From Euglena gracilis (taxonomy: Eukaryota; Euglenida; Euglenophyceae; Euglenales): DNA of 64,000 nt. Below, in pieces: positions 7,871 to 17,692 of this stretch. Every line of letters begins with the position of its first letter. The first letter of the stretch is position 1. The stretch covers positions 44,311,291-44,375,290 of the forward strand of contig CP154956.1 in the NCBI GenBank assembly GCA_039621445.1, in the 5' to 3' direction. The translations under genes were made by a program, and so were the position numbers. Under the pieces are notes generated by a model. The model was given only the letters and a program-made list of their open reading frames with translations. It had not been told where the DNA came from and did not search any database.

Positions 7871-8230
7871 TGGACTGTGAGGGAAAAAGATTGGAGGGTT
7901 AAAAAAACATAAAAAAAATTCGGATTCCAATCACTAGTGAACATGTGCGCACTACCCCCCCCCTTATTGTCCCACCGACCTCCCCCCGGGAGGCCCGATT
8001 GGACAATATGGGGGGGGGACAATATGGGGGTACCAAAGGAATTCATTGGCCGAGCCAAAAAAACCCCCCGTCAGCCGGGGCCGAGGGACAATATGGGGGG
8101 GGGACAATATGGGGGAGGGTACTGATATGTTCACTGGTGCACACTTGGGACTAGTGATCAAAAGTGGCCATTCACTAGTGCGCTATAGCGCACTAGTGAA
8201 TGCCCAAAGTTCACCAGTGAATGCTAAAAA
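7690..8230. repeat. Second copy of 784-1430, lacking the MITE but with another insertion
   Basis: It aligns from CAACGCAGCATGGTTCTTGG to GAATGCTAAAAACG with 784-1437. It lacks the 256-bp insert found at 863-1118 and carries its own 165-bp insert at 7955-8119, so each copy acts as the empty site for the other. Confidence 0.88.
7955..8119. mobile_element. 165-bp C/G-tract hairpin element with TA duplication and empty site
   Basis: The parallel locus at 1290-1320 reads GCGCACTAGTGATATG. Here 165 bp follow that TA (953-954 of this kilobase) and TA recurs at 8120-8121. The ends are inverted: CCCCCCCCCTTATTGTCCC at the left and GGGACAATATGGGGGAGGG at the right. The GGGGACAATATGGG motif is repeated inside each arm. 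The C and G tracts are therefore the terminal inverted repeats of a TA-targeting nonautonomous element. Confidence 0.85.
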
Positions 8231-8384
8231 CGCGATTTTTGGCCGATAGGGATCTCGTTAGGAACCGCTAGGCTACTGTGGGGAAGCCCGTGAATTTGGG
8301 TAACGTTTTTAAGCCAAAATCGGGGTTCAATCACGATTCCCGGTGCGGGAGTCGTGATTGAAACCGTGTATTGGGGCTCTGGCT
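8231..8384. other. Unassigned; contains GTTCAATCACGATTCCCGGTG
   Basis: The phrase GTTCAATCACGATTCCCG also occurs near 2005-2025. No gene is seen. Confidence 0.4.
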
Positions 8385-8480
8385 TCACGCCCGAACCGGC
8401 GTTCTGGACGCCGGTTAGGCGCAGAAATTTTGGCGCCGAACCGGCGTCCAGAACGCCGGTTCGGGCGGGAAGACGGCGTC
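8385..8480. repeat. GAACGCCGGTTCGGGCG cluster, both orientations
   Basis: CCCGAACCGGCGTTCTGG and CAGAACGCCGGTTCGGGCG face each other around GGCGCAGAAATTTTGGCGCC, forming a potential cruciform. It is the same family as 2262-2331 and 9350-9462. Confidence 0.7.
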
Positions 8481-8706
8481 CAGGGGATCCAAAATAAAAA
8501 GTGCCAAAAAGTGTCCAAAATGGTTTTTAGACATGTGGCAATCATATCAACCATATCTGAGCAGTTTTCGGGTCTTTGGCCAGAAATTGGGGTATTTTGT
8601 GCAACAATTTCCATTTGTTCAAATTTGGGGAATTTCTGAAATATAATTCCATGCAGCACGGCTGAAATCTAAGGCCATCTGCTGAAAGCCCTCGAGAAGC
8701 CCCCCT

Positions 8707-8925
8707 TATCGATGGGCAACATGGGGGGGGTACGACGTGGCGAGGGGGTCCGAATAGGGGGGGGGGGGGGGGGGGGGAATGGCGGGAAAATGGCGTGGCG
8801 AGGGGGTCTCGGATGGGGGGGAGGGAGGGGTGTGCCATGGTTGCAGAATGAAAAATGTGTTGGGTGGCGTGGCGAGGGGGTCCGGTTAGGAAGAGGGGCC
8901 CTCGGAGAGGGGGGGGAGGGGTGTA
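8707..8925. repeat. G-tract array with TGGCGTGGCGAGGGGGTC units (inverted relative of 3170-3406)
   Basis: Three copies of GGCGAGGGGGTC, two of them preceded by TGGCGT, and a G19-type run lie here, the reverse complement of the CCCTCGCCACGCCA arrays at 3.2 and 9.9 kb. Confidence 0.7.
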
Positions 8926-9349
8926 CCAACCCCCCATAGCAGGTGCACAATGGATTTTGGAATTTGCGAAAAGGTTCGGGTTATGCGATCGGCAATTTTC
9001 AGAGCGCTATGCAGTGTGGCTGAGTTCTAAGGGTACCAAATGAAAGCTCATGGGGAGAGCTTTCGATTGATATGCCGTATGGCACCTGAGGTGTGGGATT
9101 TCACAAATCAGGATGTCAAATTTTGGAATACATGATTGCTGAAAAGAAGCTCTGTGTGCATTATTGCTGAATCCTGTGGCCATTTGTCAAAAGCCCTTGA
9201 GAAGAGCTTTCGATTGATGGGTAACATGGCATCACGTTTTTGAAAACTTCAATCGGCCGATCGACATCGCCATTCCTCCAAAAGAGGTCAAAAATGCTCA
9301 AAAAGGTTCAAAAAAATGGGTATTTAGGGCGAAATTGGCCTGGATTCCT
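8926..9349. other. No gene seen
   Basis: It contains repeated phrases such as GAAAGCTC/GAGCTTTCGATTGATGG, which occur twice here and again near 14100-14400. No exon is recognised. Confidence 0.4.
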
Positions 9350-10085
9350 TGAATGCCGGTTTGGGCGTGAAGCCATAGCCCCTAATCCATGGTTTCAACA
9401 ACTGTGTCCAGAACGCCGGTTCGGGTGTGAAGCCGTGTTCCAGAACGCCAGTTCGGGCGGCATACATGACGCCCTTTAAATGGTCAGAGACCCATATGCC
9501 GGGAACCATCTCGGCCATTTGGGTGGTTTTGGGGGTTATTTGAAGGGGCAGGGTTAGGGTTTGGACATGGCCCTGCCGTACCTTGGCCCACACAAGGAAC
9601 ACCCAAAGGCGGCAGATGAACAGGGGTGAAGAAAGATAAAGCCCGCCGACCCTTCGGCCCAGAAGGGGATTTGCCATCCTGAACATGGAGAAACAGGGAA
9701 ATTGGCCCGAATTTGGCCGAATTCGAAAAAAGGCTAATACTTCGCCAGGACAGGTCCCAACCCTAACCCCATTCCTCCCAATAACCCTATACAGTCACTG
9801 GAAGCGGGAAAGAAGGCGTCGTGCAATAAGCAAAAGGGGGGGGGGTCGGCACACCCCTCCCCCCCCCACCAACCCCCTCGCCACGCCATTTTACCCCCCC
9901 TCCCCCCCCTTTTCAGACCCCCTCGCCACGCCATGTCAGGCCCACCAGAAAATTTTTTTTTTGGCAGACCCCCGTACCCCCCCCCCCCCCCTTTCCAGAC
10001 CCCCCCGCCACGCCAAACCCCCCTCCCCCCCCCACCCTAGACGGACCCCTCGCCATGGCGTGCCGACCCCCCGGGGGGGGTCCGT
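9350..10085. repeat. Second copy of 2260-3400 without the 459-bp insertion
   Basis: It aligns with 2262-2524 plus 2984-3400: the GAACGCCGGTTCGGG cluster, CCATATGCCGGGAACCATCT, GGGCAGGGTTAGGGTTTGG and the CCCTCGCCACGCCA array. The junction CCCAGAAGGGGATTTG is the empty site for the element at 2525-2983. Confidence 0.85.
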
Positions 10086-10249
10086 CATGCGATAACAGAC
10101 AAGTGCCGAAAAGCCATGTTTGGTTCTGGATGCTGTCATAATATCACTTCATTTTTGGGTACTTTTTCATTAGTCAATGGAGATCAGGCAGTAGATTTGG
10201 GTCATTTTGGACCCCCCTGTCCCCCCCCCCCCCCAATGGTGAAGTTCGC

Positions 10250-10375
10250 TCTTTCACTGCAGCGCTGCTCAGAAGCCAGAACCCGCTTCTGGGTTATGGC
10301 GCTCCCAAGACATGGTGCTCCTTCAGTTGCACATGCAGCGAGAAGCAGCCCATGACACCATCCTGAAACTGGGCC
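10250..10375 (+). pseudogene. Broken second copy of the V-ATPase subunit a exon
   Basis: This matches 3672-3807 closely (LWRSQDMVLLQLHMQREAAH region). A deletion of about 16 bp removes the start codon present at 3705. The match then ends after CTGAAACTGGGCC, where C/G-tract repeat sequence begins. The rest of the exon is not found downstream. The break falls at the same GGCC (3804-3807) that bounds the inverted exon copy at 4072-4160. It cannot make subunit a as it stands. Confidence 0.85.
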
Positions 10376-10930
10376 TCCCCCCCCTATATCCCCGGGGGGG
10401 GGGGGGTCCAGCCAGCAGCTCATTTCCAGCCAGCAGCCTTTTTTTCCAGCCAGACCAGGGTTCGATATAAGGAGGGCGTACATGGTTTAGGTGGGGGGGG
10501 TGTCCCCCCCCCCCCCCCCCCCCTCCTGGCCCGCAGGGGGGGGGGTCCGGACCACCCCCCCCCACCTCCAAGGGGGGTCCGGACCGACCCTGGGGGGCAA
10601 AAATTGACCCCCCAAAAAGGGTCAATTTTTTCCTCCGGCGCTTTGCGCCGAAAATTTTTTGCATTTTTGGCACATTTTTGCCCAAAAAGTGCCCAAAATG
10701 GCACTTTTGGTCGTTTTGGGGGGTCAAAAATTTTCGGCCCGGCGCTTTGCGCCGTGCCGAAAATTCGGCCACCCTGACCGCGCACCTGTTTAGGTGGGGG
10801 GGGTGTGTCCCCCCCCCCCCCCCCCCTTCCTGACCCGCAGGGGGGGGGGGTCCGGACCACCCCCCCCCCACCTGTCCTTATATCGAACCCTGAGCCAGAC
10901 GCTGGACCCCCCCCCCCCCCGGGAGGGGTG
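10376..10930. mobile_element. C/G-tract repeat complex with flanking direct repeats
   Basis: Two direct copies of TTTAGGTGGGGGGGTGT-C(n)-CCGCAGG(n)TCCGGACC occur at about 10475-10570 and 10790-10875. They flank a core with two GGCGCTTTGCGCC stems (10635-10650 and 10740-10755) and GGTCAATTTTTTCC-type arms. Outside is CCAGCCAGCAGC sequence shared with 4380-4480 and 53.5 kb. The core resembles the GC-stem cores of other elements in the window. Confidence 0.6.
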
Positions 10931-11109
10931 CTTAAGAAAAACCCAGTTTGCGCCCCAATACGGGTTACAAACATAAAGTATTTTTTTTATTTTGCGGTGA
11001 ATTGGTGGACACCCCCGTTGGCACATTAGAGTGGGCAGTCCATCAATGTTTGGAACCTTGTTCCGCGGCTGCACTAACCTCACATCCTTTGTGATCAGAC
11101 TTTCATTTT
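10931..11109. other. No gene seen
   Basis: Unassigned sequence between repeats. Confidence 0.4.
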
Positions 11110-11480
11110 AGTGTGCTGCGGAAATTTTTTTCTGCGCCGCGGCACCGGAAATTTTGTGACCACATCACGAAAGATTTCTTTTTGTGTGCCGCATGCACCA
11201 CGGCAGCGCCGCGTGCGCCGCGGCATGACCATCCCAATTATCCCCTATGCGTCATTGGTGCGCCGCAGCAGCGTTTCAGGCGCGCCGCGGGTGTGCCGCG
11301 GCAAAAATTCCATTGTGCGACACGTAAAGAAAAATTTGTGCCGCACCAAACTTCGTCCCAGCGCACCAAATGGAAGACTATTTGTGATGTTAACCTATGT
11401 GCCACCAGAAATCCCCGCCTCATGCATTTTTTTGTGCGCCTTCCGTGCTTTTCTGTGCCATGATGATAATGCAATACACA
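11110..11480. repeat. TGCGCCGCGGCA-rich stretch
   Basis: Variants of TGCGCCGCGGCA recur at uneven intervals (near 11131, 11209, 11260, 11280, 11293, 11338). Open frames of 116-142 codons cross the stretch on both strands, but they are cysteine/arginine-rich by-products of the motif. I do not call a gene. Confidence 0.5.
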
Positions 11481-11569
11481 AAACGCAACAAAAATTTATT
11501 CTTGCACACTTTCTCGTGGGCAAAGAAAACAAAAACTGATTCTTTATCTCCTTTAAACTGATTGTTATT

Positions 11570-11935
11570 TGACCCCCCCCCCCCCACGGGAGCCCAGGTG
11601 CACATGTGGAGGTGGGGTGGGGCTGGGACGCCCCTTGTTCACTTCCGAACTGAACTGGACATGTTGACTTCCCGGAGAGGGGGGGAGGGGGTCCGGTGCC
11701 GAAGGCGCGGATTTTTTTTTAAAAAAGTACCTTGCTCGGTGTGCGGCCCCATCATTCCGGTTTTCGGTTTTTTTCCGGAAGTACAAAAACAAGCACAAGT
11801 ACAGCCAGGTACGGGGGGGGGGGTCTCGGGACCCCCTGTTCACTTCCGAAGTAAACTGAACAAGGGGGGAGGGAGGGGGGTCCAGCGTCCCAAAGTGGAC
11901 TCCCCAGCCTCCACAACTATTAATTGACCAAATGG
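11570..11935. mobile_element. C/G-tract element with GTTCACTTCCGAA repeats
   Basis: It runs from C14 through GTTCACTTCCGAACTGAAC, a GTGCCGAAGGCGCGG stem at about 11694-11710, then GTTCACTTCCGAAGTAAAC and G tracts. The layout of terminal tracts, paired subterminal repeats and a GC stem is the same as in the other elements. Confidence 0.5.
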
Positions 11936-12540
11936 GGGGGGGGGCGGATCGTTGCCGATTTACCATCTGTTGGTCAACCAAACAACCCGGAAGGCCTTTT
12001 TTTCCACAGAGGGCAGGTCAAGTTGTTGGTGGTTGGGGCCCGACCACCAATGGTCCCGATGCCATGGCCAATGAACAGTCGCCGTGGACTGGTCACTTAA
12101 AAGTTCATGGCCAATTTCTCATTAGATGCCGAACCTCTAGAATAATCATTCCAAATAATTTTGTTTGGCTGAATGAATGTTTTCTTTTCAACAGATTTAT
12201 TCTTTTATTTATGACAGGGAAGCTATTGTCGGAGGCATGTTCAAGCATTCGTCGGAACTCATCATGCATTTCTTGCACTTCTTCTGACGTGACTCCAGAA
12301 GCCCTGGAAACGGATGCCCAAACCTTGTTATGTGAAGAAATGGAAGAATTTCATTTTGTTCATTTTTCAGAAGATCCCCCAGTATCTTTGGTGTGTACCG
12401 TGCCCCACCCCTAAAATGCCCAAATTCACCAGCCTCCCATCAAGGGGAGTGAAAAGTTCTCAAAAGAGAACATTGGGGGATACGGCTGGCTGACGGCCAG
12501 CCGACGGCTGGCGGACGGCGTCATGGAAGCAGGTTCATGT
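11936..12540. other. Unassigned; possible weak coding patch at 12150-12414
   Basis: A plus-strand frame ending TAA at 12412-12414 has mixed composition (CSSIRRNSSCISCTSSDV, EALETDAQTLLCEEMEEF) and could be an exon. No family is recognised and no pairing-type splice was confirmed. 12480-12530 is a GGCTGGC/GACGGC short repeat. Confidence 0.3.
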
Positions 12541-12910
12541 TAGTAAGGCAATTTTGATTGGTAAATGCCAAATTTACCAATTTGTTTGTTGGGCCAATTC
12601 CTAACTTTGAGTGACAAATGCCCAATTTGGGATGGGAATTCCCAATTTTCGGAGGCAAATGCCGAATTTTGGGTGTGATATCTTATTTTGTGGAACAAAC
12701 TGCCTAATTTAGGCACAAAATTCAGTTGCCTAATTTAGAGCAAAATCATAATTATAATTTTGGGTGGCAGATGCCTAGTTTTTGGGTACCAGCAGCCAGT
12801 GACAGTTTTGTGTGCCAGTTCCTGGTTTTGAGTGGTATGTCTGCTGTTTTTGAGTGGCACATCCCAATTTGGTGTGCAGAAGCATAATTTTTGAGTGGGT
12901 GAAACTAGGA
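12541..12910. repeat. Degenerate minisatellite (TTTTGAGTGGCAAATGCC type)
   Basis: A unit of roughly 25-35 bp built on 'TTTTGGGTGGCAAATGCCTAA' variants repeats about ten times with heavy divergence. The same unit reappears at 13620-13760, and a short piece at 33075-33136. Confidence 0.55.
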
Positions 12911-13183
12911 TTGCTGAAATATTTCCAGGAAGAATTTCAGGAAAAATTTACGCAATTTTTCTATGAATAATAAGTTTTTATTTTTCCAAGAGGAGAAATT
13001 GGAAAAATATTACTGTTTTAGCAGTAGTTTTTTTGTCATGGGCTGTGGAAGGAAGGTTGGTATTTGGACCCATTTTGTATCATTAAAGGCACAGAAACGT
13101 TAGAAAAATGCAAATAAATCAAAAAAAAACGCAATTTTTTTTGGCAGGATGTGGTTTTTTTGCCAGTTTTGGAGAATGGTAAA
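12911..13183. other. No gene seen
   Basis: A/T-rich. GAAAAATTTACGCAATTTTTC at about 12940 is echoed near 13545, suggesting that the flanks of 13184-13262 are also duplicated. Confidence 0.4.
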
Positions 13184-13262
13184 CCCCACCCCCACTTATA
13201 ACCCCCCCCCCACCCTCGGGCCGACCAACCAAACCGGGACTTATAACCCCCCCCCTGGGGAA
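13184..13262. mobile_element. C-tract repeat pair (ACTTATAACCCCCC)
   Basis: Two CACTTATAACCCCC/GACTTATAACCCCC motifs surround CTCGGGCCGACCAACCAAACC. It looks like one arm of a C/G-tract element. The matching G arm is not obvious. Confidence 0.4.
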
Positions 13263-13794
13263 GAAAATGAAAACCACCGGGGACGATTTTTTCGACCGCA
13301 AACCACCGAAAAACTCATTTTTTGGCAATTTTTTGAGACCGACCATCATCAAAAATGCGTTTTTCAACCAAATTTGCCAATCCATCCATGTTCCAACATC
13401 CAAGGTCGACCATCAGACAGAAACTCGGCTGGACTGGAAACCAATTGATGTTTCCGATGCTTCCAATGGCTGGTGTTCACTCGTCCCCATCCTCGGTCAA
13501 TTTTTATATGACAGATAAACATCGGAAATATTTCCAATTTTTCCGAATTTTTACGCAGTTTTTCCATTGGAAAAATAAGATTTTATTTTTCTTCAAAATC
13601 AGCAATCCTAGCTGAAACCGCAGTTTTTGAATGCCCAATGCCTAAAATTGACTGGTAAACCCTGATTTTCGAGTGCGCAAAATGCTGAATTTTGAGTGGT
13701 AAATATCCAACTTGTTCCTAATTTTCAGAGGAAAATGCCAAATTTGTGCGAACTTCCTGTTTTTTTAGTCATCCATTTTCTTGTTTTAACCGGC
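13263..13794. other. Unassigned, ending in minisatellite-like sequence
   Basis: 13270-13620 has no recognised exon. 13620-13760 repeats the TTTTGAGTGGTAAA unit of 12541-12910. Confidence 0.4.
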
Positions 13795-13905
13795 ATTTGA
13801 TATGCCGGTTTAGAGACGTCGTGAACAGAGCCGGTTCTGTCTGTGAGAAAGGAGTGGGGAACGCCCGTTCTGTCCAACACCTGGCGTTCTGACGCCGGTT
13901 CTGTC
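13795..13905. repeat. Degenerate GCCGGTTCTG short repeats
   Basis: GCCGGTTCTGTC, CGCCCGTTCTGTCC and ACGCCGGTTCTGTC recall the GAACGCCGGTTCGGGCG clusters. Another copy is near 14850. Confidence 0.5.
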
Positions 13906-14449
13906 ATCAGTAAAAATGTCATCAAAGTGCCCAAAAATGGCCCAAATTGGTCGTTGACCGTTTTCCCCATATAGCAGAATGCAATTTTCCATTTCTGGGG
14001 TGGATAACCAATTTTGGTGAAAATTGGTGCGGTTTTGGAATAAGGGTACCGTGCAGCGTGGAAAAGTCGAATGACCGCTGGCTGTCAGTTGAAAAGAGCT
14101 TTCAATTTAGGGGTAACTTGGTACCCAACGTTGCACGCAGCCAGAGATCGCTTGCGATCGTCGGATCGGCCAGAATCTGAGTCGAAATTTGTGGTGATTT
14201 TCGGTGCTGTTTGGTTTGAGAAGCGTAATGAACCATGCAGAAACGAGTTTTCTCTTCAAACCGACGACCCGAGGGGTCGGGGTGCAAGAATTGTGACATC
14301 AGGATTTCAGTGACAGGAAACAAGAGCACTGTGCAGTGTGGCTGAATGTGGTGGTGATCACCAGTCGTCTGATGAAAAAGAGCTTTCGATTGAGGAGTGA
14401 ATTTTGTACCTGAGCGCTTGACACAGCCAGGGATATGCTCGCCAGGGCG

Positions 14450-14500
14450 GACCTTAAGGGACAGGAAAGTTTTTTTTTCTTTCCTTAAGGACCGCCCCCC
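14450..14500. repeat. Hairpin GGCGGACCTTAAGG ... CCTTAAGGACCGCC
   Basis: Inverted arms GGGCGGACCTTAAGG and CCTTAAGGACCGCCC enclose a T-rich loop. Part of the motif (GAGGACCGCCC) recurs at about 14750. Confidence 0.6.
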
Positions 14501-14939
14501 TTTCGGCCAAAGGGCCGGCTAAGGGCCTGACTGGGATTTGAACGGGGGCAAAAATTGAACAGTCAAAAAACACAATTTTTGATGATTTGGGTGGATGGAC
14601 GATGGTCCAAGGGTGCCAGGAATCAATTTTCAATTATTTTTTCATGATGTCGACCTGTCCTCGCTGAAAAATGCCAAAATTTCTTGCCCATTTTCCTGTA
14701 TATTTTTCACTGAGTGTGCTGGGACAGCGGATTTTTTTTTATTTGTTTGAGGACCGCCCTGATGCTGTGATCGTCGTATTTTGGCGATAGCGTAACATTG
14801 CAAATTGGTAGTCGCAGATTGGTCCCGGGAATGTCCTTTGACCGAAGGTTGGGAACGCCGGTTCTGCCGTGAACCCGACGTCTCTAAAACACCGCTTTAA
14901 AGAAGGGGGGGGGAGGAAAGCCGGTTCTAAAACACCGCT
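14501..14939. other. No gene seen
   Basis: Mixed sequence. It includes the short repeat AAAACACCGCTTTA twice (about 14886 and 14928). Confidence 0.4.
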
Positions 14940-15305
14940 TTAGGGGGGGGGACCAGGCAATTGCTTAAGCACTGACCGACCCCCCCCCCCCCGGGGGTGG
15001 GTGACTGGTTTTTTCAGAGTGACTGACTGGTTTTTGGCCCGGACCCCCTCCCCCCCCCCCCCCCGGGGGGGGTCGGCCAGGAGTGGGCAGAAGTGGCTTG
15101 AGTGACCCCGGCGCCGAAGGCGCCGGAAAATTTTTTTGGGCCTAAAAGGGCCAAAGGGACTGGAAAGGGGCCGTTTTTTTGAGGGGCCGCCCCCCCCCCC
15201 CCCCCGGGGGGGTAGTGACTGGCTGGTTTTTTGAAAATGAGTGACTGACTGGTTTTTAAAAAAGTGGAGTGACCCCCCCCCCCCCCCCCCCGGGGGTCGG
15301 TAAGC
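14940..15305. mobile_element. C/G-tract element with GACTGGTTTTT repeats and GC stem
   Basis: Three C-tract/G-tract pairs are interleaved with GTGACTGACTGGTTTTT. The core stem GGCGCCGAAGGCGCC lies at 15110-15125. The outer AAGCAATTG/CAATTGCTTA arms (about 14957 and 15301) are inverted, giving an element of about 350 bp. Confidence 0.6.
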
Positions 15306-15611
15306 AATTGTATGGGGGGGACGCCAGGTTCCCGACAGAACCGGCACTCCCCCCTTTTCTGAATGAATAAATGAATGAGTTTTGAAATTTTGTGTTGGGA
15401 CTACTTTGAACAATCTTTCTTGGTTATTTTAAACGATTCACACAAAAACTCAACCATTTTCAAATTTTCAGCCGTTTGTGGTTCTTCTGAGACCATTTTC
15501 TGCCACTTTGTTGCAAACGGGACAGTAGTTGTGCCCATATTTGCAGCTTGTTTTTTTTGGACGCTTAAATTTCAACAATGTTTTTTTGGGGGGTGTTTGC
15601 CCTGTGCCCCC
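15306..15611. other. No gene seen
   Basis: Ordinary-complexity sequence with no recognised exon. Confidence 0.4.
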
Positions 15612-15792
15612 CCCCCACGTCCCCCCTGCGTCCCGGATTTTCGCCAAGCACATTTTTTTTGTCAACCAAAGAAAATTTGTGCATTGATTTTTTTCAACCA
15701 ATGCACAAATTTGAGTGACGTCAAAGAAAACGCGTGGAGGTTGTTGGGCCACAGTCCTCCCACCCCCCCCGCGTCCCCCCCCCCCTCGTCCT
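15612..15792. mobile_element. C-tract CGTCCCCCCTGCGTCCC element (inverted relative of 3408-3566)
   Basis: Its ends are CCCCCACGTCCCCCC and CCCGCGTCCCCCCCC. The interior has an AATTTGTGCATTG/CAATGCACAAATT inverted pair and GACGTCAAAGAAAACG, which matches the minus strand of 3440-3470. Confidence 0.5.
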
Positions 15793-16444
15793 GAACCACC
15801 CCCTTTTTTAAAAAAGCAGACAAAAACGCCCACGATATTTTGCACCGAATTTTTAAATACATATTTTCAAACATTCTTGGGAACTTCTGGTACTTTTTTT
15901 TGCCAAAAAACTTCCCTCCACAGAAATGGAAAATATCATAACATTGCATCTTTCCATTTTTGGATGTTTTTTTTAACAATTTTTTTTGGCAGTATTCTTT
16001 TGAGCAATTTTTTGAAGTGAGTATTTCATAACAAGTTTTTATCAATAAAGTTTCCCTTTTGTTTTCTTTTGGTATCTTTGGGGGGGGGCTTCTAATTGGG
16101 GGGTTTCCATTGTCTGGTCTACACAGTAAATACCAACGTTTTCCCATGATGTAAGACCCCAAAGGAGTAGACAAAGGTCCCTCACAATTTGTGCAGTTGG
16201 GTCCTGGTGGTTGAAAATACGTGCAAAAAATTGACTTGCAAAGTTTTGCCAAAATGCGTGCAGTGAAACTTGGAGTTCCTCCAGAGTCGTTTTAATTCAA
16301 GGGACCCCCCCCCCAACCAAAGTGCCCCCCCAATGAGTCAATGGTGAATAATTGAATGGTTGGATATTTTTGACTTGCCTCACTTTACGGCTTCGGCCCC
16401 AAAGGCCTTCAGTGTGTTGGAGGTCAGGCAGTATTGGGGGGGGG
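15793..16444. other. No gene seen
   Basis: A/T-rich, then mixed. TTTTTTAAAAAAGCAGACAAAAACGCC resembles 4868-4890. No exon is recognised. Confidence 0.4.
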
Positions 16445-16810
16445 GGGGCTGTGGACCCCCCGATAAACTTCACCGGTGAACGTTCATGGGGGGAGGCGGG
16501 TACTTTCGTCGGTGAAGTTCACCGGTCAAGTTCACCGGTGAACTTCACCGTTTTAATGGTTGGGGGTGAAATTTTGATGGGTGAGATTTTGCTCCTTTCC
16601 TCTCGAAATGATCCTTTTGAGGTTGATGGTTCATGGAATTTTATCGAAGTTTCCGAAAACTTGCCCAAAATGTCATTTTTGGAGATATTTGGCCAAAGAG
16701 TGCTCTTTTGGTGAACTTCACCAGTGAAGTTCACCGTTGGGTTAGGCAGAGGGGGGGGGATCCGGGACCCCCCGGTGAATTTTCAAACGGTGAACTTCAC
16801 CTAGGGGGGG
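16445..16810. repeat. Cluster of palindromes TTCACCGGTGAA
   Basis: CTTCACCGGTGAAC, GTTCACCGGTCAAGTTCACC, GTGAACTTCACC and AGTGAAGTTCACC occur repeatedly at both ends of a G-tract/C-tract bounded stretch. They parallel the TTCACTAGTGAA clusters near the left end; only the central four bases differ. Confidence 0.7.
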
Positions 16811-17641
16811 TACCGCCTGACCTCCGTTGAACTGCCACTGCCCCTGCACTGCATTGTCACTGCACTGCCATCACCATTGTGCTGTAATTTCTCTTTGTTC
16901 TCCTCCCCGACACTGCATTGTGATTTACAAGGCTTTGTAATGCACTGCCACTGCACTTCCACTGCCTGCACTGCATTTGGCGGCAATGCAATTGTCGTGA
17001 AGTAAGTGAGACACGTCCATTTAGTCATCACTCCCGGGGTTAGTCAGCAATGGTTTGTAGGTAGAACCAAACTCCTCACCTCAATTTCTGCCAAAAAAAC
17101 CCCGAAGCAATTCACTCCCGCAAGAACAAGTTGTTAGGATTTCTGAATATTCCCGCCCCCCCAGTGTTCCATTCAGGAGGGTATGTTTTGGAAATTTTTG
17201 GTCGGGGTGCCCCCCTCACGCACCTTCTGCACTGGAGGGGGGGGGAGGTCCAGACCACCCCCCCTCCCTTACCTACCGACCAGGGGGGGGGGGACCCAGG
17301 ACCCCCAATGGTCAAGTTTCTGCCTTTTCTTTCCATTGCTTCTCTTTTCTGCAGGTATTTGAGATCGAGAACCAATTATCTGGCCAAGATCGTGTTTTAA
17401 AGCACGTTGGCAATCCGTTCACCCATCTGCATCGTCAACGCAACATACATCACGAGGGTAGGCACAAGTTGCTTTCCCGCCTAGGCCTTTTTTCAACAGT
17501 TGCATTCCTCCGAGTGAAAGGAGGGCTAGTGTCACCCCAGACACAGTCCGTACCTCCCTTCGGACGTGAACCTTCCATTCTTCTCTTCGGGACAGCCATG
17601 TTCAAAGCCGAATTTGTTTGAAGGCTACCGTCTGATTTCAG

Positions 17642-17692
17642 AGCAGGAGATGCGGAGGATGGGCACCAGCATTTACCTCAGCAGACCTGAGG
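17642..17692 (+). CDS. Possible small exon, conventional splice signals
   Basis: TGATTTCAG precedes it and GTAAGC follows. The frame reads QEMRRMGTSIYLSRPE. It is conserved in copy 2 (about 35860-35910). The gene is not identified; other exons nearby could not be joined to it. Confidence 0.35.

Noticed and set aside
11111-11539. 142-codon frame rich in cysteine and arginine
   Set aside because: Created by repetition of TGCGCCGCGGCA; overlapping frames on the other strand are equally long.
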